Positions 14,801 to 22,719 of a DNA stretch of 64,000 nt are shown here, one piece after another. The DNA is taken from the NCBI GenBank assembly GCA_030650395.1, contig JAUSDY010000102.1, positions 1-64,000 of the forward strand, given 5' to 3'. Under the pieces are notes generated by a model. It was not told where the DNA came from. It made no database searches and saw nothing but the letters and a program-made list of their open reading frames with translations. The DNA comes from Acidobacteriota bacterium. Its GTDB lineage: Bacteria; Acidobacteriota; Vicinamibacteria; Vicinamibacterales; UBA2999. The stretch's first letter is position 1, and every line of letters starts with the position of its first letter. Made by a program: the position numbers and the translations under genes.

Positions 14801-16282
14801 TTGACCGTGCTTTTTCGCCTCCTGGTGATTTCCGCCGCGGCCGCCAGCCTGTTGCCGGCCCCCGCGATGGCACAGCCCCAGGTGCTGCGATGGGGCGGCG
14901 ACGCCGAGGGCGGCGCGCCGTTTGTGGAAGCCGATCCCTCTGACCCCTCGAAGCTCACCGGCTTCGACGTCGAGATCGCCGAGCTCATTGCGCGCAAGCT
15001 CGGGCGGACACCGCAGTTTCTCCAGGTCCAGTTCACCTCGCTCGATCAGTCCGCCAGGCGAGGCGACTTCGACATCGGCCTGAGCGGCATCGAAGACATT
15101 CCCGCCCGGCGCGCGTCGCTCGCCGCCAGCATTCCGTATTACGAGTTTCGCGAGGTCATGACCGTCCGCGACGGCGATCGCGATCGCTACCGGTCGCTCG
15201 CCGATTTGCGGGGAAGGAAAGTAGCTACACTCGGCGGCACCATCGCCTACGACTTGCTGCTCGAGGCCGAGCGCAGCCACGGCCTCACCGCCGTGTCGTA
15301 CGACGATGACGTGCATCCGTATTCGGATTTGCTTCTCGGCCGCGTCGACGCCGTCGTGCTGGACAACGTGCTGGCCGATCGGGCCATGAGGCGCAACCCC
15401 GGGCTGGCCACCCATGCTGATGCGCTCGCCACCGGCCACTACATCATCATCACCGCGCCGGAGAACACGCAGCTGCGAGATCAAGTGGATGCGATCCTGC
15501 GCGAGGCCATGCGCGACGGCACGCTCGAAGCGATCTTCCGCAAGTGGAACGTGTGGAATGACGACCAGCCGAGACTATTTGCGCGCGTGGCTGAATCCGG
15601 TCAGTCCGGGTCCGAGCCTGTAGCTTCGCCGGCAATCTCGAGTGCCACGATGCGCTATCTGCCGTCGCTGCTCCGGGCGGCAATCGTGACGCTGGTGCTG
15701 TCTTGTTTGGCGATGGCGCTGGCAGTCGCGCTGGGAATGTCCATCGCGATCGGACGTGTTTACGGCGGCCCGATCATCCGTCTGGTTCTGACCGTATACG
15801 TCGAAGTCATGCGCGGCACTCCGGTGCTGCTGCAGCTGTTCGTGATCTATTACGGACTCGCAGCGGTGATCCGCCTGCCCGCCTTCATCGCCGCGCTGCT
15901 CGGTCTCGGTTTGAACTATGCTGCGTACGAGAGCGAGATCTACCGCAGCGCCCTCGAAGCCGTGCCGCGCGGCCAGCTCGACGCCGCACGGATTCTCGGC
16001 TTCTCGCGCGGTCAGACGCTGCGATTGATCCGCGCGCCACAGGCGTTCAGGCTCGCGTTGGCGCCGATGACCAACGACTTCGTCGCGCTGCTCAAGGACT
16101 CCTCCCTCGTCTCGATGCTCACCGTCGTCGAGCTGACGAAACAGACCCAGATCTTCGCCACCAACATCGGCAGCTGGGTCGTCCCGGGCCTGCTGTGCGC
16201 GGTGCTCTATCTCGCCATGTCGCTGCCGCTTGGGCACCTGGCGCGACGCCTCGAAGCCCGGTGGAGGCTGCCGACACCATGA
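14801..16282 (+). CDS. polar amino acid ABC transporter, substrate-binding protein fused to permease
   Basis: This 493-aa fusion has three parts. Residues 1-24 are a signal peptide (ending PAPAMAQ). Residues 25-262 are a type II periplasmic solute-binding domain (LTGFDVEIAELIARKLGR, GDFDIGLSGIEDIPAR, FRKWNVW). From about 283 there is a GlnP/HisM-type permease with the EAA loop EAVPRGQLDAARILGFSRGQ. Such fusions tether the receptor to its own channel. The start is TTG 14801 or GTG 14807; no Shine-Dalgarno is visible. It overlaps the next gene by 4 bp (ATGA), so transporter and ATPase are cotranslated. The ligand is probably a polar or basic amino acid, inferred from the family. Confidence 0.88.
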   Translation: MTVLFRLLVISAAAASLLPAPAMAQPQVLRWGGDAEGGAPFVEADPSDPSKLTGFDVEIAELIARKLGRTPQFLQVQFTSLDQSARRGDFDIGLSGIEDIPARRASLAASIPYYEFREVMTVRDGDRDRYRSLADLRGRKVATLGGTIAYDLLLEAERSHGLTAVSYDDDVHPYSDLLLGRVDAVVLDNVLADRAMRRNPGLATHADALATGHYIIITAPENTQLRDQVDAILREAMRDGTLEAIFRKWNVWNDDQPRLFARVAESGQSGSEPVASPAISSATMRYLPSLLRAAIVTLVLSCLAMALAVALGMSIAIGRVYGGPIIRLVLTVYVEVMRGTPVLLQLFVIYYGLAAVIRLPAFIAALLGLGLNYAAYESEIYRSALEAVPRGQLDAARILGFSRGQTLRLIRAPQAFRLALAPMTNDFVALLKDSSLVSMLTVVELTKQTQIFATNIGSWVVPGLLCAVLYLAMSLPLGHLARRLEARWRLPTP

Positions 16283-16974
16283 CGAACGCCCTCACCGTCC
16301 GCGGGCTCCGGCTGACGCGCGGCTCGCGCGAGATTCTGAAAGGCGTCGACCTGCAGGCGCGCGAAGGCGAAGTGGTGGCCCTGATGGGACTGTCCGGGTC
16401 TGGCAAGACCACCATCCTGCGCGTGATCGCCGGACTCGAGCCGGCGGATGGCGGCGACGTGCAGGCCGCCAAGGTGGGAATGGTGTTCCAGTTCCATTAC
16501 CTCTTCGAACATCTGTCGGCGATTGACAACGTGACGCTGGCGCCGATGCAGGTCCAGAAGGTGTCGCGGCGCGAGGCGGAAGACCGGGCGAAAGCGCTGC
16601 TCGACCAACTCGGTGTCGGCCACCGCGCCCATGCACTGCCACGCGAACTGTCGGGTGGGGAGGCCCAGCGCGTGGCCATCGCGCGGGCGCTGGCCGTCGA
16701 CCCGCCATTGCTGTTGCTCGACGAGCCCACGGCATCGCTCGATCCGGCGAGGCGACATGACCTCGGCGATGCGCTCCACGCGCTGGCGGCGACCGGCCGC
16801 GCGCTCGTGATGACGTCGCATGACGCTGATTTTGTTCGCGATCATGCGACCCGCGTCGTGGTGCTGGCCGACGGACGGGTGGTGGAGGAAGGCGATCCGC
16901 ATCAGGTGCTCGGCCATCCGCAACATCCCGCGACGCGCGAGCTGTTGCAAGTGGAACGCGCGCGCCGGAGGTAA
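16279..16974 (+). CDS. amino acid ABC transporter ATP-binding protein (GlnQ-type)
   Basis: This 231-aa ATPase has Walker A GLSGSGKTT at residues 37-45, Q-loop MVFQF near 68-72, signature LSGGEAQ at 124-130, Walker B with DEP at 148-150 (LLLLDEPTASLD) and H-loop TSHD. It is slightly short for the family because the segment between Walker A and the Q-loop is compact. ATG 16279 overlaps the stop of the binding protein-permease fusion, so the three domains form one complete importer energised in the cytoplasm. tRNA-Lys follows 26 bp later. Confidence 0.92.
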   Translation: MTNALTVRGLRLTRGSREILKGVDLQAREGEVVALMGLSGSGKTTILRVIAGLEPADGGDVQAAKVGMVFQFHYLFEHLSAIDNVTLAPMQVQKVSRREAEDRAKALLDQLGVGHRAHALPRELSGGEAQRVAIARALAVDPPLLLLDEPTASLDPARRHDLGDALHALAATGRALVMTSHDADFVRDHATRVVVLADGRVVEEGDPHQVLGHPQHPATRELLQVERARRR

Positions 16975-16985
16975 AAGCGTCCGTG

Positions 16986-16991
16986 TACAAT
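16986..16991 (+). promoter_or_regulatory. -10 box TACAAT of tRNA-Lys
   Basis: TACAAT ends 9 nt before the tRNA 5' end; the -35 region is weak. Confidence 0.5.
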
Positions 16992-17000
16992 AGACAGTTC

Positions 17001-17073
17001 GGGCCGGTAGCTCAGTTGGTAGAGCAGCGCCCTTTTAAGGCGTTGGTCGTGGGTTCGAGTCCCACCCGGCTCA
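17001..17073 (+). tRNA. tRNA-Lys (anticodon TTT)
   Basis: The cloverleaf begins GGGCCGGTAGCTCAGTTGG, has anticodon stem-loop CGCCCTTTTAAGGCG, T-arm GTGGGTTCGAGTCCCAC and acceptor 3' strand CCGGCTC with discriminator A. CCA is not encoded, unlike the tRNA-Glu in this window. Confidence 0.95.
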
Positions 17074-17270
17074 ATTCATGAACAGTCGAACGTCGTGGCT
17101 CGGCGCCGTCCGGATCGACCTATGGATGAGGTCGCGCCAGCGTTTTCACGGGGTCCGGACCACATCAAGACGCGTTCTGTCCGCCTTGTCTGTTAAAGGC
17201 CCATGGCGGACGTGATTGTCTTAGCATTCGGGTATATCTTCGGGGCGGGGAAGGGACGATAATCAACGCC

Positions 17271-17675
17271 GTGGTGCGCGAAACATCTCCCGTCATTCTG
17301 GTCGTCGAAGACGACAGCGCTGTCCGTCAGCCGCTCGTCAAGTTCCTGCAAATGCGGCAGTACACCGTCGTCACGGCGGAGACGGCGGATGAGGGGCTCG
17401 ACGCGCTCAAGACGCACCGGCCCGCGGCGGCGATCATCGACCTGCGGCTGCGCCGCGGATCGGGACGCGAAGTCGTGGTGTCGACGCCGCCCGAAGTGCC
17501 CGTGATCATCTTCTCGGGCCTGCGCTCGGAATCCGCGGACCTCGAAACGATCCGCCCCAACACGCGGCTGGTCGAGAAGCCCTACTCGCTGGTGATGCTG
17601 ATGGACACGCTCGAAGACATGCTCGAGCAGTCGCGAGGCAACCAAAGCGGCTTTGGCCGCATCGCTGCTTCGTAG
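17271..17675 (+). CDS. stand-alone response-regulator receiver protein
   Basis: This 134-aa protein is a single receiver domain. Acidic residues Glu13-Asp15 (VVEDD), the phosphoacceptor Asp57 in AAIIDLRL, and the EKP lysine near the C-terminus are all present. There is no output domain, so it probably works in a phosphorelay or by protein contact, like CheY or Spo0F types. No kinase gene is adjacent. GTG 17271 is chosen because a GATAAT box ends 7 nt upstream, suggesting a leaderless mRNA. A palindromic repeat follows the stop. Confidence 0.85.
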   Translation: MVRETSPVILVVEDDSAVRQPLVKFLQMRQYTVVTAETADEGLDALKTHRPAAAIIDLRLRRGSGREVVVSTPPEVPVIIFSGLRSESADLETIRPNTRLVEKPYSLVMLMDTLEDMLEQSRGNQSGFGRIAAS

Positions 17676-17682
17676 CTCCTGA

Positions 17683-17750
17683 TCGCGGACCTAAAGGTCC
17701 GCGCTACGTACCCGACCACGATGCTGTAGCGCGGACCTTCAGGTCCGCGA
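17683..17750. repeat. double GTAG-type palindrome between convergent genes
   Basis: Two palindromes, GCGGACCTAAAGGTCCGC (17685-17702) and GCGGACCTTCAGGTCCGC (17731-17748), are inverted relative to each other with GTAG borders facing inward, so the 68-bp unit is itself palindromic. It fills the gap between the receiver gene and arginase and could act as a bidirectional terminator. Confidence 0.85.
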
Positions 17751-17759
17751 TCCGATCCC

Positions 17760-18665
17760 TCATAGAATGTTCTTGCCCAATGCGGAAAGCGCGAGCTCCG
17801 TGCCGAGCTCCGCTGTCGTGTTCCGAATGTCCAGCGTCGGGTTGACCTCAACGAGATCGAGCGACGTCAACTTGCCGGACTCGGCCACCATTTCCATGAC
17901 GACGTGGGCTTCGCGGTAGCTGAGGCCGCCTTTGACCGGGGTGCCGACGCCGGGCGCGACGGTGGGATCGCAGACATCGAGATCGTACGATACGTGAAAG
18001 CCGCCGGTGCCGCGGCTGGCGAGCGAGATCGCGCGTTCCATCACCTCCGCGATCCCCAGGCGATCGATCTCCTTCATCGTGAAGACGTGCACCTTCGCGG
18101 CGCGCACGATCTCTTTCTCGCGCTCGTCGAGGTTGCGGATGCCAACGAGCACGGTGTGCCTGGCGAGCACCGCCGGGCCGCCATCGCCGAACTGAAGCTC
18201 CGCGGGCTCGCGGCCAAGCAGCGCGGCGAGCGGCATGCCATGCACATTGCCCGAGGTGGTGGACGCGGGGCCGTTCATGTCGCCATGCGCATCGACCCAG
18301 ATCAACCCCAGCGGCTTGCCGCGCTTTCGCACGTGCACGGCCGCGGCGGCCACCGACCCCGCGCCGAGACTGTGATCGCCGCCGAGCGCGATCGGCAACG
18401 CGCCCTCATCGAACGATGCCAGCGACGCTTGGTACAACCGCTGGCAGACCTTGGCGATCTCCCTGACGTAGCGCTTCTTTGCATCGCCGGGTCCTTTCGC
18501 CTCAGGAATCGGCGACGCAATGTCGCCCTTGTCGGTCACCGCGAGACCGAGCGCCGCGATCTGCTCGCCGATACCCGCGATGCGAAACGCGGACGGACCC
18601 ATGTCGGTGCCGCGGCGATTGCCGCCGAGATCAAGAGGAACACCGATGATGTGAACAGCGCGCAT
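17760..18665 (-). CDS. rocF: arginase / ureohydrolase family protein
   Basis: This 301-aa protein shows the binuclear manganese site motifs of ureohydrolases in order: ALGGDHSLGAGS, WVDAHGDMN and SYDLDVCDP. It also has the N-terminal VPLDLGGNRRGTDMGPSAFR typical of arginases. The expected reaction is L-arginine to ornithine and urea in the cytoplasm. ATG 18665 lies downstream of the O-methyltransferase gene on the same strand; the 28-bp gap consists of a 7-bp repeat array, so the two are probably cotranscribed. Agmatinase is the main alternative, but the length and VPxDLGxxRRG motif favour arginase. Confidence 0.9.
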   Translation of the reverse strand: MRAVHIIGVPLDLGGNRRGTDMGPSAFRIAGIGEQIAALGLAVTDKGDIASPIPEAKGPGDAKKRYVREIAKVCQRLYQASLASFDEGALPIALGGDHSLGAGSVAAAAVHVRKRGKPLGLIWVDAHGDMNGPASTTSGNVHGMPLAALLGREPAELQFGDGGPAVLARHTVLVGIRNLDEREKEIVRAAKVHVFTMKEIDRLGIAEVMERAISLASRGTGGFHVSYDLDVCDPTVAPGVGTPVKGGLSYREAHVVMEMVAESGKLTSLDLVEVNPTLDIRNTTAELGTELALSALGKNIL

Positions 18666-18677
18666 AGGTAAAGCGTT

Positions 18678-18705
18678 GGTTATTGGTAATTGGTTATTGG
18701 TTATT
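18678..18705. repeat. four 7-bp units GGTTATT
   Basis: Units GGTTATT, GGTAATT, GGTTATT, GGTTATT fill the gap between the O-methyltransferase stop and the arginase start. The last two encode the O-methyltransferase C-terminus NNQ and its TAA stop on the minus strand. The same unit, with an inverted partner, recurs at 60961-61044. Confidence 0.9.
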
Positions 18706-19368
18706 ACGCTTCTTATACGTCATGGAAATCCCCTCGTGGCCCGGCGAGACGGTGGTGTTGAACGCCATCGGATGCGCCTGAATGGCCGCAAGAAAATCCG
18801 GCATGTCGTTCTTCTTGTTGATGACGTTGTGCGCGAGGAACAGCCCGCCCGGCGTCACGCGCGGAAACACCAGGTCGAAGAATTTCTTGTAGTCGGGTTT
18901 CCACGCATCGAGAAACACGAGGTCGAAGTTGCCCGGCACCCTGGGGATCTCCTTGAACGCATCGCCCGCCACGACACGGACGATATCGGACAGGCCGGCC
19001 CTGGCGACATTGCTCGCGGCTTCTTTCGCGCGCACCGGGTCGTATTCGATCGTGGTCAGCCGCCCGCCGGTTTGCCGCAGTCCCAACCCAATCCAGATGG
19101 CGCTGTAGCCGCTGGCGGCGCCGATCTCCAGCACCTGTTTGGCATTGGTGGCGCCGACCAGCAGGCGCAAGAAGCGCCCGTCCTCTTCCGACACCGCGAG
19201 CTGGCCCTTGTCGGCCGCGCGAATCGAGTCGAGCAGCCTTGCCACTGCCGGCTCGACGCCGGCGGCCGGCTGCGCCGCTTTGGGCTGCGGCAGCGTCGCT
19301 TTGGGCTGCGCCGATGCGGCGCCGGCCAGAATGAGTGCAGAGAACAGGGCAAATCGGCGCAAAAGCAT
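18694..19368 (-). CDS. exported SAM-dependent O-methyltransferase-like protein
   Basis: This 224-aa protein has a signal peptide (MLLRRFALFSALILAGAASAQ) followed by a class I methyltransferase domain of the caffeoyl-CoA/catechol O-methyltransferase group. Visible motifs are VLEIGAASGYSAIWIGLGL (motif I), TIEYDP, VVAGDAF and FDLVFLDAWKPDY, with PGGLFLAHNV. A secreted SAM-dependent enzyme is odd because SAM is cytoplasmic; the signal may be a membrane anchor, or the enzyme may act before export. The final residues NNQ and the stop derive from a 7-bp repeat. The substrate is unknown. Confidence 0.8.
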   Translation of the reverse strand: MLLRRFALFSALILAGAASAQPKATLPQPKAAQPAAGVEPAVARLLDSIRAADKGQLAVSEEDGRFLRLLVGATNAKQVLEIGAASGYSAIWIGLGLRQTGGRLTTIEYDPVRAKEAASNVARAGLSDIVRVVAGDAFKEIPRVPGNFDLVFLDAWKPDYKKFFDLVFPRVTPGGLFLAHNVINKKNDMPDFLAAIQAHPMAFNTTVSPGHEGISMTYKKRNNQ

Positions 19369-19453
19369 CCCATCATTCTAGAACAGTAATTCCTCACCCG
19401 CGGGTAGCGCGTGATATAGTGGCGCGTTTTCCACAAGTTTCTGGAGGCATGGT

Positions 19454-20167
19454 TTGCCGATTCTCACCCGGCCGGTCCGAGAGCAGCTCGAGCACGACCG
19501 CGTTATTCGACTGCTCCAGCCCAAGTACAAGCGCAAGACCGACGTCATCATCAATCCCGGGTCGGAACAGAACCAGTCGGTGATGGTCGGCGAGCTCGCC
19601 GTATTTCCCGACGTGCTGATCTTCGCCGAAGGCGGCCGCAAGCTGCTGGGCATGGTTGAAGTCGAGACCGGCGAATCCGTCAACCAGCTCGAAGCGCTTG
19701 CCGAGTGGAACGTCTTCAGCAAACTGAAGGTGCCGCTGCATTTGTACGTGCCGCCCTCATCGGTTGACGCCGCGCGGCGGCTGTGCGCCGAGCACCAGAT
19801 CCCGATCGCCGAAATGTGGACGTTCCACACCAACTTCGACCAGGTGCGATTCACGTTGATCCATCGCTCGCCCGACGCGGCGATACCGAGATCGAAGGCC
19901 GTGGCGAAACCCGCCGCCAAGCCGACGCCCGTCGCGACCCTTCGACAAGCTCAGGGTCGTCCCGACCTTTCGACAGGCTCAAGGTCGCCCCGAGCGCAGT
20001 CGAGGGGCGAGCAAGGTCGAGGGGCGAAGGCCAAGCCGGCCCCGAAACCCGTCGCCAAGCCGAAGCCCGCCGCCAAGAAAGCGGCGGCCAGGAAGCCGGT
20101 AAAGAAGGCCGCGCCGAAGAAGCCGGCCAAGCCGGCCAAGAAGAGCACGGGAAAGAAACGCCGCTAG
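19454..20167 (+). CDS. unknown protein with possible nuclease-like N-domain and histone H1-like Lys-rich tail
   Basis: The 237-aa product starts at TTG 19454 behind GGAGG (19443-19447). Residues 1-140 form an alpha/beta domain with FPDVLIFAEGG and LLGMVEVETGES, resembling the PD...ExE pattern of PD-(D/E)xK nucleases; the final lysine is not evident, so activity is uncertain. Residues about 162-190 are encoded by an in-frame palindromic repeat (ATLRQAQGRPDLSTGSRS). The C-terminus is a Lys/Ala/Pro-rich tail (KPAAKKAAARKPVKKAAPKK) like histone H1-type DNA-binding tails. A DNA-associated role is inferred. Confidence 0.55.
   Translation: MPILTRPVREQLEHDRVIRLLQPKYKRKTDVIINPGSEQNQSVMVGELAVFPDVLIFAEGGRKLLGMVEVETGESVNQLEALAEWNVFSKLKVPLHLYVPPSSVDAARRLCAEHQIPIAEMWTFHTNFDQVRFTLIHRSPDAAIPRSKAVAKPAAKPTPVATLRQAQGRPDLSTGSRSPRAQSRGEQGRGAKAKPAPKPVAKPKPAAKKAAARKPVKKAAPKKPAKPAKKSTGKKRR
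19938..20027. repeat. TTCGACA-GCTCA palindromic repeat cluster inside a coding region
   Basis: Three consecutive hairpins share related loops: GACCC-TTCGACAAGCTCA-GGGTC, GACCTT-TCGACAGGCTC-AAGGTC and CGCCCC...GGGGCG. All are translated in frame within the Lys-rich protein and add about 28 residues without a stop. Confidence 0.8.
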
Positions 20168-20189
20168 CCGCGACGCTCCAGGACCTGCC

Positions 20190-20948
20190 TTGCCGTTTCT
20201 CCGCCTGACCCGCGACCGACGCGGCTTCGAAAACACCTTTCTGATGCACGCCGATCGCCCCGGCGATCGGCCGCGGCTGTTGTACTGGTATCGCACCGCG
20301 CCGGGCATCCTGCTCGGCCGCGCGCCGCTCGACGAAGACGCCATCCGCACGATTGAAGAACAGCATCCGGATATCGACTTCGACTGGCCGGCGATCCTCG
20401 CGCTGAGCGAGGTGATGACGCCGGAAGAAGAAGCGCCGGCGCCGCGCCGCGAACGCAAGGCCAAGCCGCAGAGGCAGAGGGAACGGCGTCCCGACCCGCG
20501 CGCCGCAGATGACGCAGAGCCAAATGCAGCCGCAGATGACGCAGATAACGCAGATCTAAACGCCGCCGCAGATAACGCAGATAACGCAGACGACGCAGAT
20601 AACGCAGACGACGCAGATCGGCTGGCGCCGGCGCATGCGTTCCCCGAAGAAGCGCAGCCCGACGCGCTGGAACACGTCGCGCCGCGCAAGCATACCTATG
20701 GGTTGCTCGAGGAGCTAGTGGGGCGCGAGATCGCGACGCGGCTGCGCGCGCGGTATTCGGAGATCGGCGCGCGCATTCACGAGCAGTACGCCGAGGCGCC
20801 GGTGCGCGATGCGTGGCTGAAGCGGGCGGAGCCGCTCAACCCCGACCTGTGGCTCACGCCCGAGGCCATTCTCGACGGCGTGCGGCGTGCCGATGGCCTG
20901 TTCGATCGGCTGCGGAGCGAGCTGCTCGGTCACGCGTCGCGCGAGTAG
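20190..20948 (+). CDS. hypothetical protein with Asp/Ala/Asn repeat linker
   Basis: This 252-aa protein (TTG start) is not recognised. The N-terminal 75 residues (PFLRLTRDRRGFENTFLMHA, then RPRLLYWYRTAPGILLGR) and the C-terminal ~95 residues (GLLEELVGREIATRLRARYS, LNPDLWLTPEAILDGVRRAD) look like two folded parts. They are joined by a basic stretch and a low-complexity linker of ADN/ADD units. That linker is encoded by a 9-bp repeat (GCAGATAAC family) that elsewhere in the window is intergenic. The 3' end overlaps the convergent rpiB gene by 19 bp. Cytoplasmic, function unknown. Confidence 0.6.
   Translation: MPFLRLTRDRRGFENTFLMHADRPGDRPRLLYWYRTAPGILLGRAPLDEDAIRTIEEQHPDIDFDWPAILALSEVMTPEEEAPAPRRERKAKPQRQRERRPDPRAADDAEPNAAADDADNADLNAAADNADNADDADNADDADRLAPAHAFPEEAQPDALEHVAPRKHTYGLLEELVGREIATRLRARYSEIGARIHEQYAEAPVRDAWLKRAEPLNPDLWLTPEAILDGVRRADGLFDRLRSELLGHASRE
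20511..20622. repeat. 9-bp repeat array (GCAGATAAC / GCAGATGAC / GCAGACGAC) within a CDS
   Basis: About ten degenerate 9-bp units are read in frame as ADN or ADD tripeptides. The same unit makes up the intergenic elements at 44615, 47148 and 50341. Confidence 0.9.
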
Positions 20949-21388
20949 CGCGATTCGATCGCGTCGATCTTCGCCAGCCGCGCCATGTGGCGCTCTTCAC
21001 CCGAAAAGGTCGCGGCCAGAAAGGCGTCGATGAGCGTCCGCGCGAGCGCAGGGCCAATCACCCGGGCGCCGAGGCACAGGATGTTGAGGTCGTCGTGCTC
21101 GACCGCCTGCCGCGCGGTGTAGGCGTCGTGGCAGACGGCGGCCCGGACGCCGGGAAACTTGCAGGCCGCCACCGACGCGCCCGCGCCGCTGCCGCAGACG
21201 AGCACGCCGCGATCGGCTTGCCCGTTGCGGATGGCCTGGGCCACCGCTTCAGCGAGGTCCGGATAGTCCACAGGCGCCGTCGAATGGGTGCCGAGGTCGG
21301 TCACCTCGTGCCCGCCCTGGGCGAGATATCCGGCCAGGTCGCGTTTCATCTCGAATCCGGCGTGGTCGCCCCCAATAGCGATGCGCAT
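20930..21388 (-). CDS. rpiB: ribose-5-phosphate isomerase B
   Basis: This 152-aa protein begins MRIAIGGDHAGFEMKRDL and matches the RpiB/LacAB family throughout: GHEVTDLGTHSTAPVDYPDLA, GVLVCGSGAGASVAACKFPG, and NILCLGARVIGPALA. It interconverts ribose-5-phosphate and ribulose-5-phosphate in the cytoplasm. One detail differs: the usual GSGxGxxxxANK loop here reads GSGAGASVAACK, and the expected catalytic cysteine lies in VLVCGSG. The start is ATG 21388; longer frames would run into the divergent VWFA gene. The 3' end overlaps the convergent neighbour by 19 bp. Confidence 0.92.
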   Translation of the reverse strand: MRIAIGGDHAGFEMKRDLAGYLAQGGHEVTDLGTHSTAPVDYPDLAEAVAQAIRNGQADRGVLVCGSGAGASVAACKFPGVRAAVCHDAYTARQAVEHDDLNILCLGARVIGPALARTLIDAFLAATFSGEERHMARLAKIDAIESRYSRDA

Positions 21389-21429
21389 TTCCCCATAGCT
21401 TAACCGCCAAAAACACTGCCGCAGCGTCT

Positions 21430-21435
21430 TATACT
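21430..21435 (+). promoter_or_regulatory. -10 box TATACT of the VWFA gene
   Basis: TATACT ends 6 nt before ATG 21442, with no Shine-Dalgarno between them; this is a leaderless-type promoter. Confidence 0.6.
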
Positions 21436-21441
21436 GTGACC

Positions 21442-22719
21442 ATGAGGAAAATATCCCTTCGACTTGCAGGCGTGGCCGTCTTGGCCCTGAGCGCAACCCT
21501 GTCCGCCGTCCTGGGCGCCCAGGCGCCGGGCCAGGCGCCCGCCGCTCCGCCGCCCGCCCAGCCGGCCAGGCCGACATTCAGGGTCGCGATCGATTACGTC
21601 ACGACCGATGTGATCGTGCGGAACAATCAGGACCAGTTCATCGCCGACCTGACCAAGACGGACTTCGAAATCTACGAAGACGGCGTCAAGCAGGAGATCA
21701 CCGGCCTGACGCTGGTGCACGGCGGCCGCGTGCACAACCTGGCGGCGCCGCCGCCCGCCGCGGCGCAGGAAGGCATCATCCTGCCGCCCTCGCGCCCGAA
21801 GAACGACACCGCCGGCCGCATCTTCCTCATCATCGTCGACGATCTGCACCTGGACTTCCGGAACACCGGGCGCATCCGCGATCTGTTCAAGAAGATCTCC
21901 AAGACGCTGGTGCACGAAGGGGACATGTTTTCGATCGTCTCCACGGGCCCTTCGTCGCTGGCGATCGATCCGACCTACGACCGCAAGATTCTGGACGAGG
22001 CGATCAAGAAGATCACCGGCAACGGCTTGAAGCCGTCAGACGTGATCCAGGGCGCCGAAGGCGCTGACGGGCCGAGCGAAGTCCGCTATCGTGCGCATGT
22101 CGCGTTCTCGACCGCCTACGACATGCTCGGCCAGATGGAAAAGATCAACAACCGCCGCAAGGCGGTGATCTGGGTCAGCAACGGCTACGACTTCAACCCG
22201 TTCGCCGAATCACGCCTCGGCGAAGACCCGGTGTTCGGCGGCCGCTTCGGCCAGACGCGCGAAGAAGGCCGGCAGCAGCAGGATCAGTTCAAGGGCAGCC
22301 AGTTCGCCGAAGCCGACCTGGCGCGCGAGCTGGCCGAGATCACCCGCACCGCCAATCGGGCCAACGCCACGCTCTACACCATCGACCCGCGCGGCCTGGT
22401 GGCCGGCGCCGACCTCGACGAGCAACTCGATCCGGTGGAATACGGGGAGTACGTGCGCAAGACGCAAGACAGCTTGCGGGTGCTCGCCGAAGAGACCGGC
22501 GGCATCGCCGTGGTCAATCAGAACAACTTCGATAAGGCGCTCAAGAAGATCGATGCCGAGACCAGCGACTATTACATCCTCGGCTACTCGTCCACCAACC
22601 CCGATCCCCTCAAGCGCACGCGCAAGATCGAAGTGAAGCTGGTGAACAAGCCGGGCATCAACGTGTGGTCGCGGACGTCGTATTCGCTGCGGCAGCTGCC
22701 GGTGCAAACGCAGAAATAG
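21442..22719 (+). CDS. secreted VWFA-related protein, acidobacterial type
   Basis: This 425-aa protein has a signal peptide (MRKISLRLAGVAVLALSATL) and a Pro/Ala spacer. A domain follows beginning FRVAIDYVTTDVIVRNNQDQ with LTKTDFEIYEDGVKQEITG, the hallmark of the acidobacterial VWFA-domain family. The von Willebrand fold follows (RIFLIIVDDLHLDFRN). The usual DxSxS metal site is replaced by DDLHLDF, as in many members. The C-terminal part contains LRVLAEETGGIAVVNQNNFD and YYILGYSSTNPD. It is periplasmic or cell-surface, and probably binds proteins; its partner is unknown. ATG 21442 is chosen from the adjacent -10 box. Confidence 0.85.
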   Translation: MRKISLRLAGVAVLALSATLSAVLGAQAPGQAPAAPPPAQPARPTFRVAIDYVTTDVIVRNNQDQFIADLTKTDFEIYEDGVKQEITGLTLVHGGRVHNLAAPPPAAAQEGIILPPSRPKNDTAGRIFLIIVDDLHLDFRNTGRIRDLFKKISKTLVHEGDMFSIVSTGPSSLAIDPTYDRKILDEAIKKITGNGLKPSDVIQGAEGADGPSEVRYRAHVAFSTAYDMLGQMEKINNRRKAVIWVSNGYDFNPFAESRLGEDPVFGGRFGQTREEGRQQQDQFKGSQFAEADLARELAEITRTANRANATLYTIDPRGLVAGADLDEQLDPVEYGEYVRKTQDSLRVLAEETGGIAVVNQNNFDKALKKIDAETSDYYILGYSSTNPDPLKRTRKIEVKLVNKPGINVWSRTSYSLRQLPVQTQK

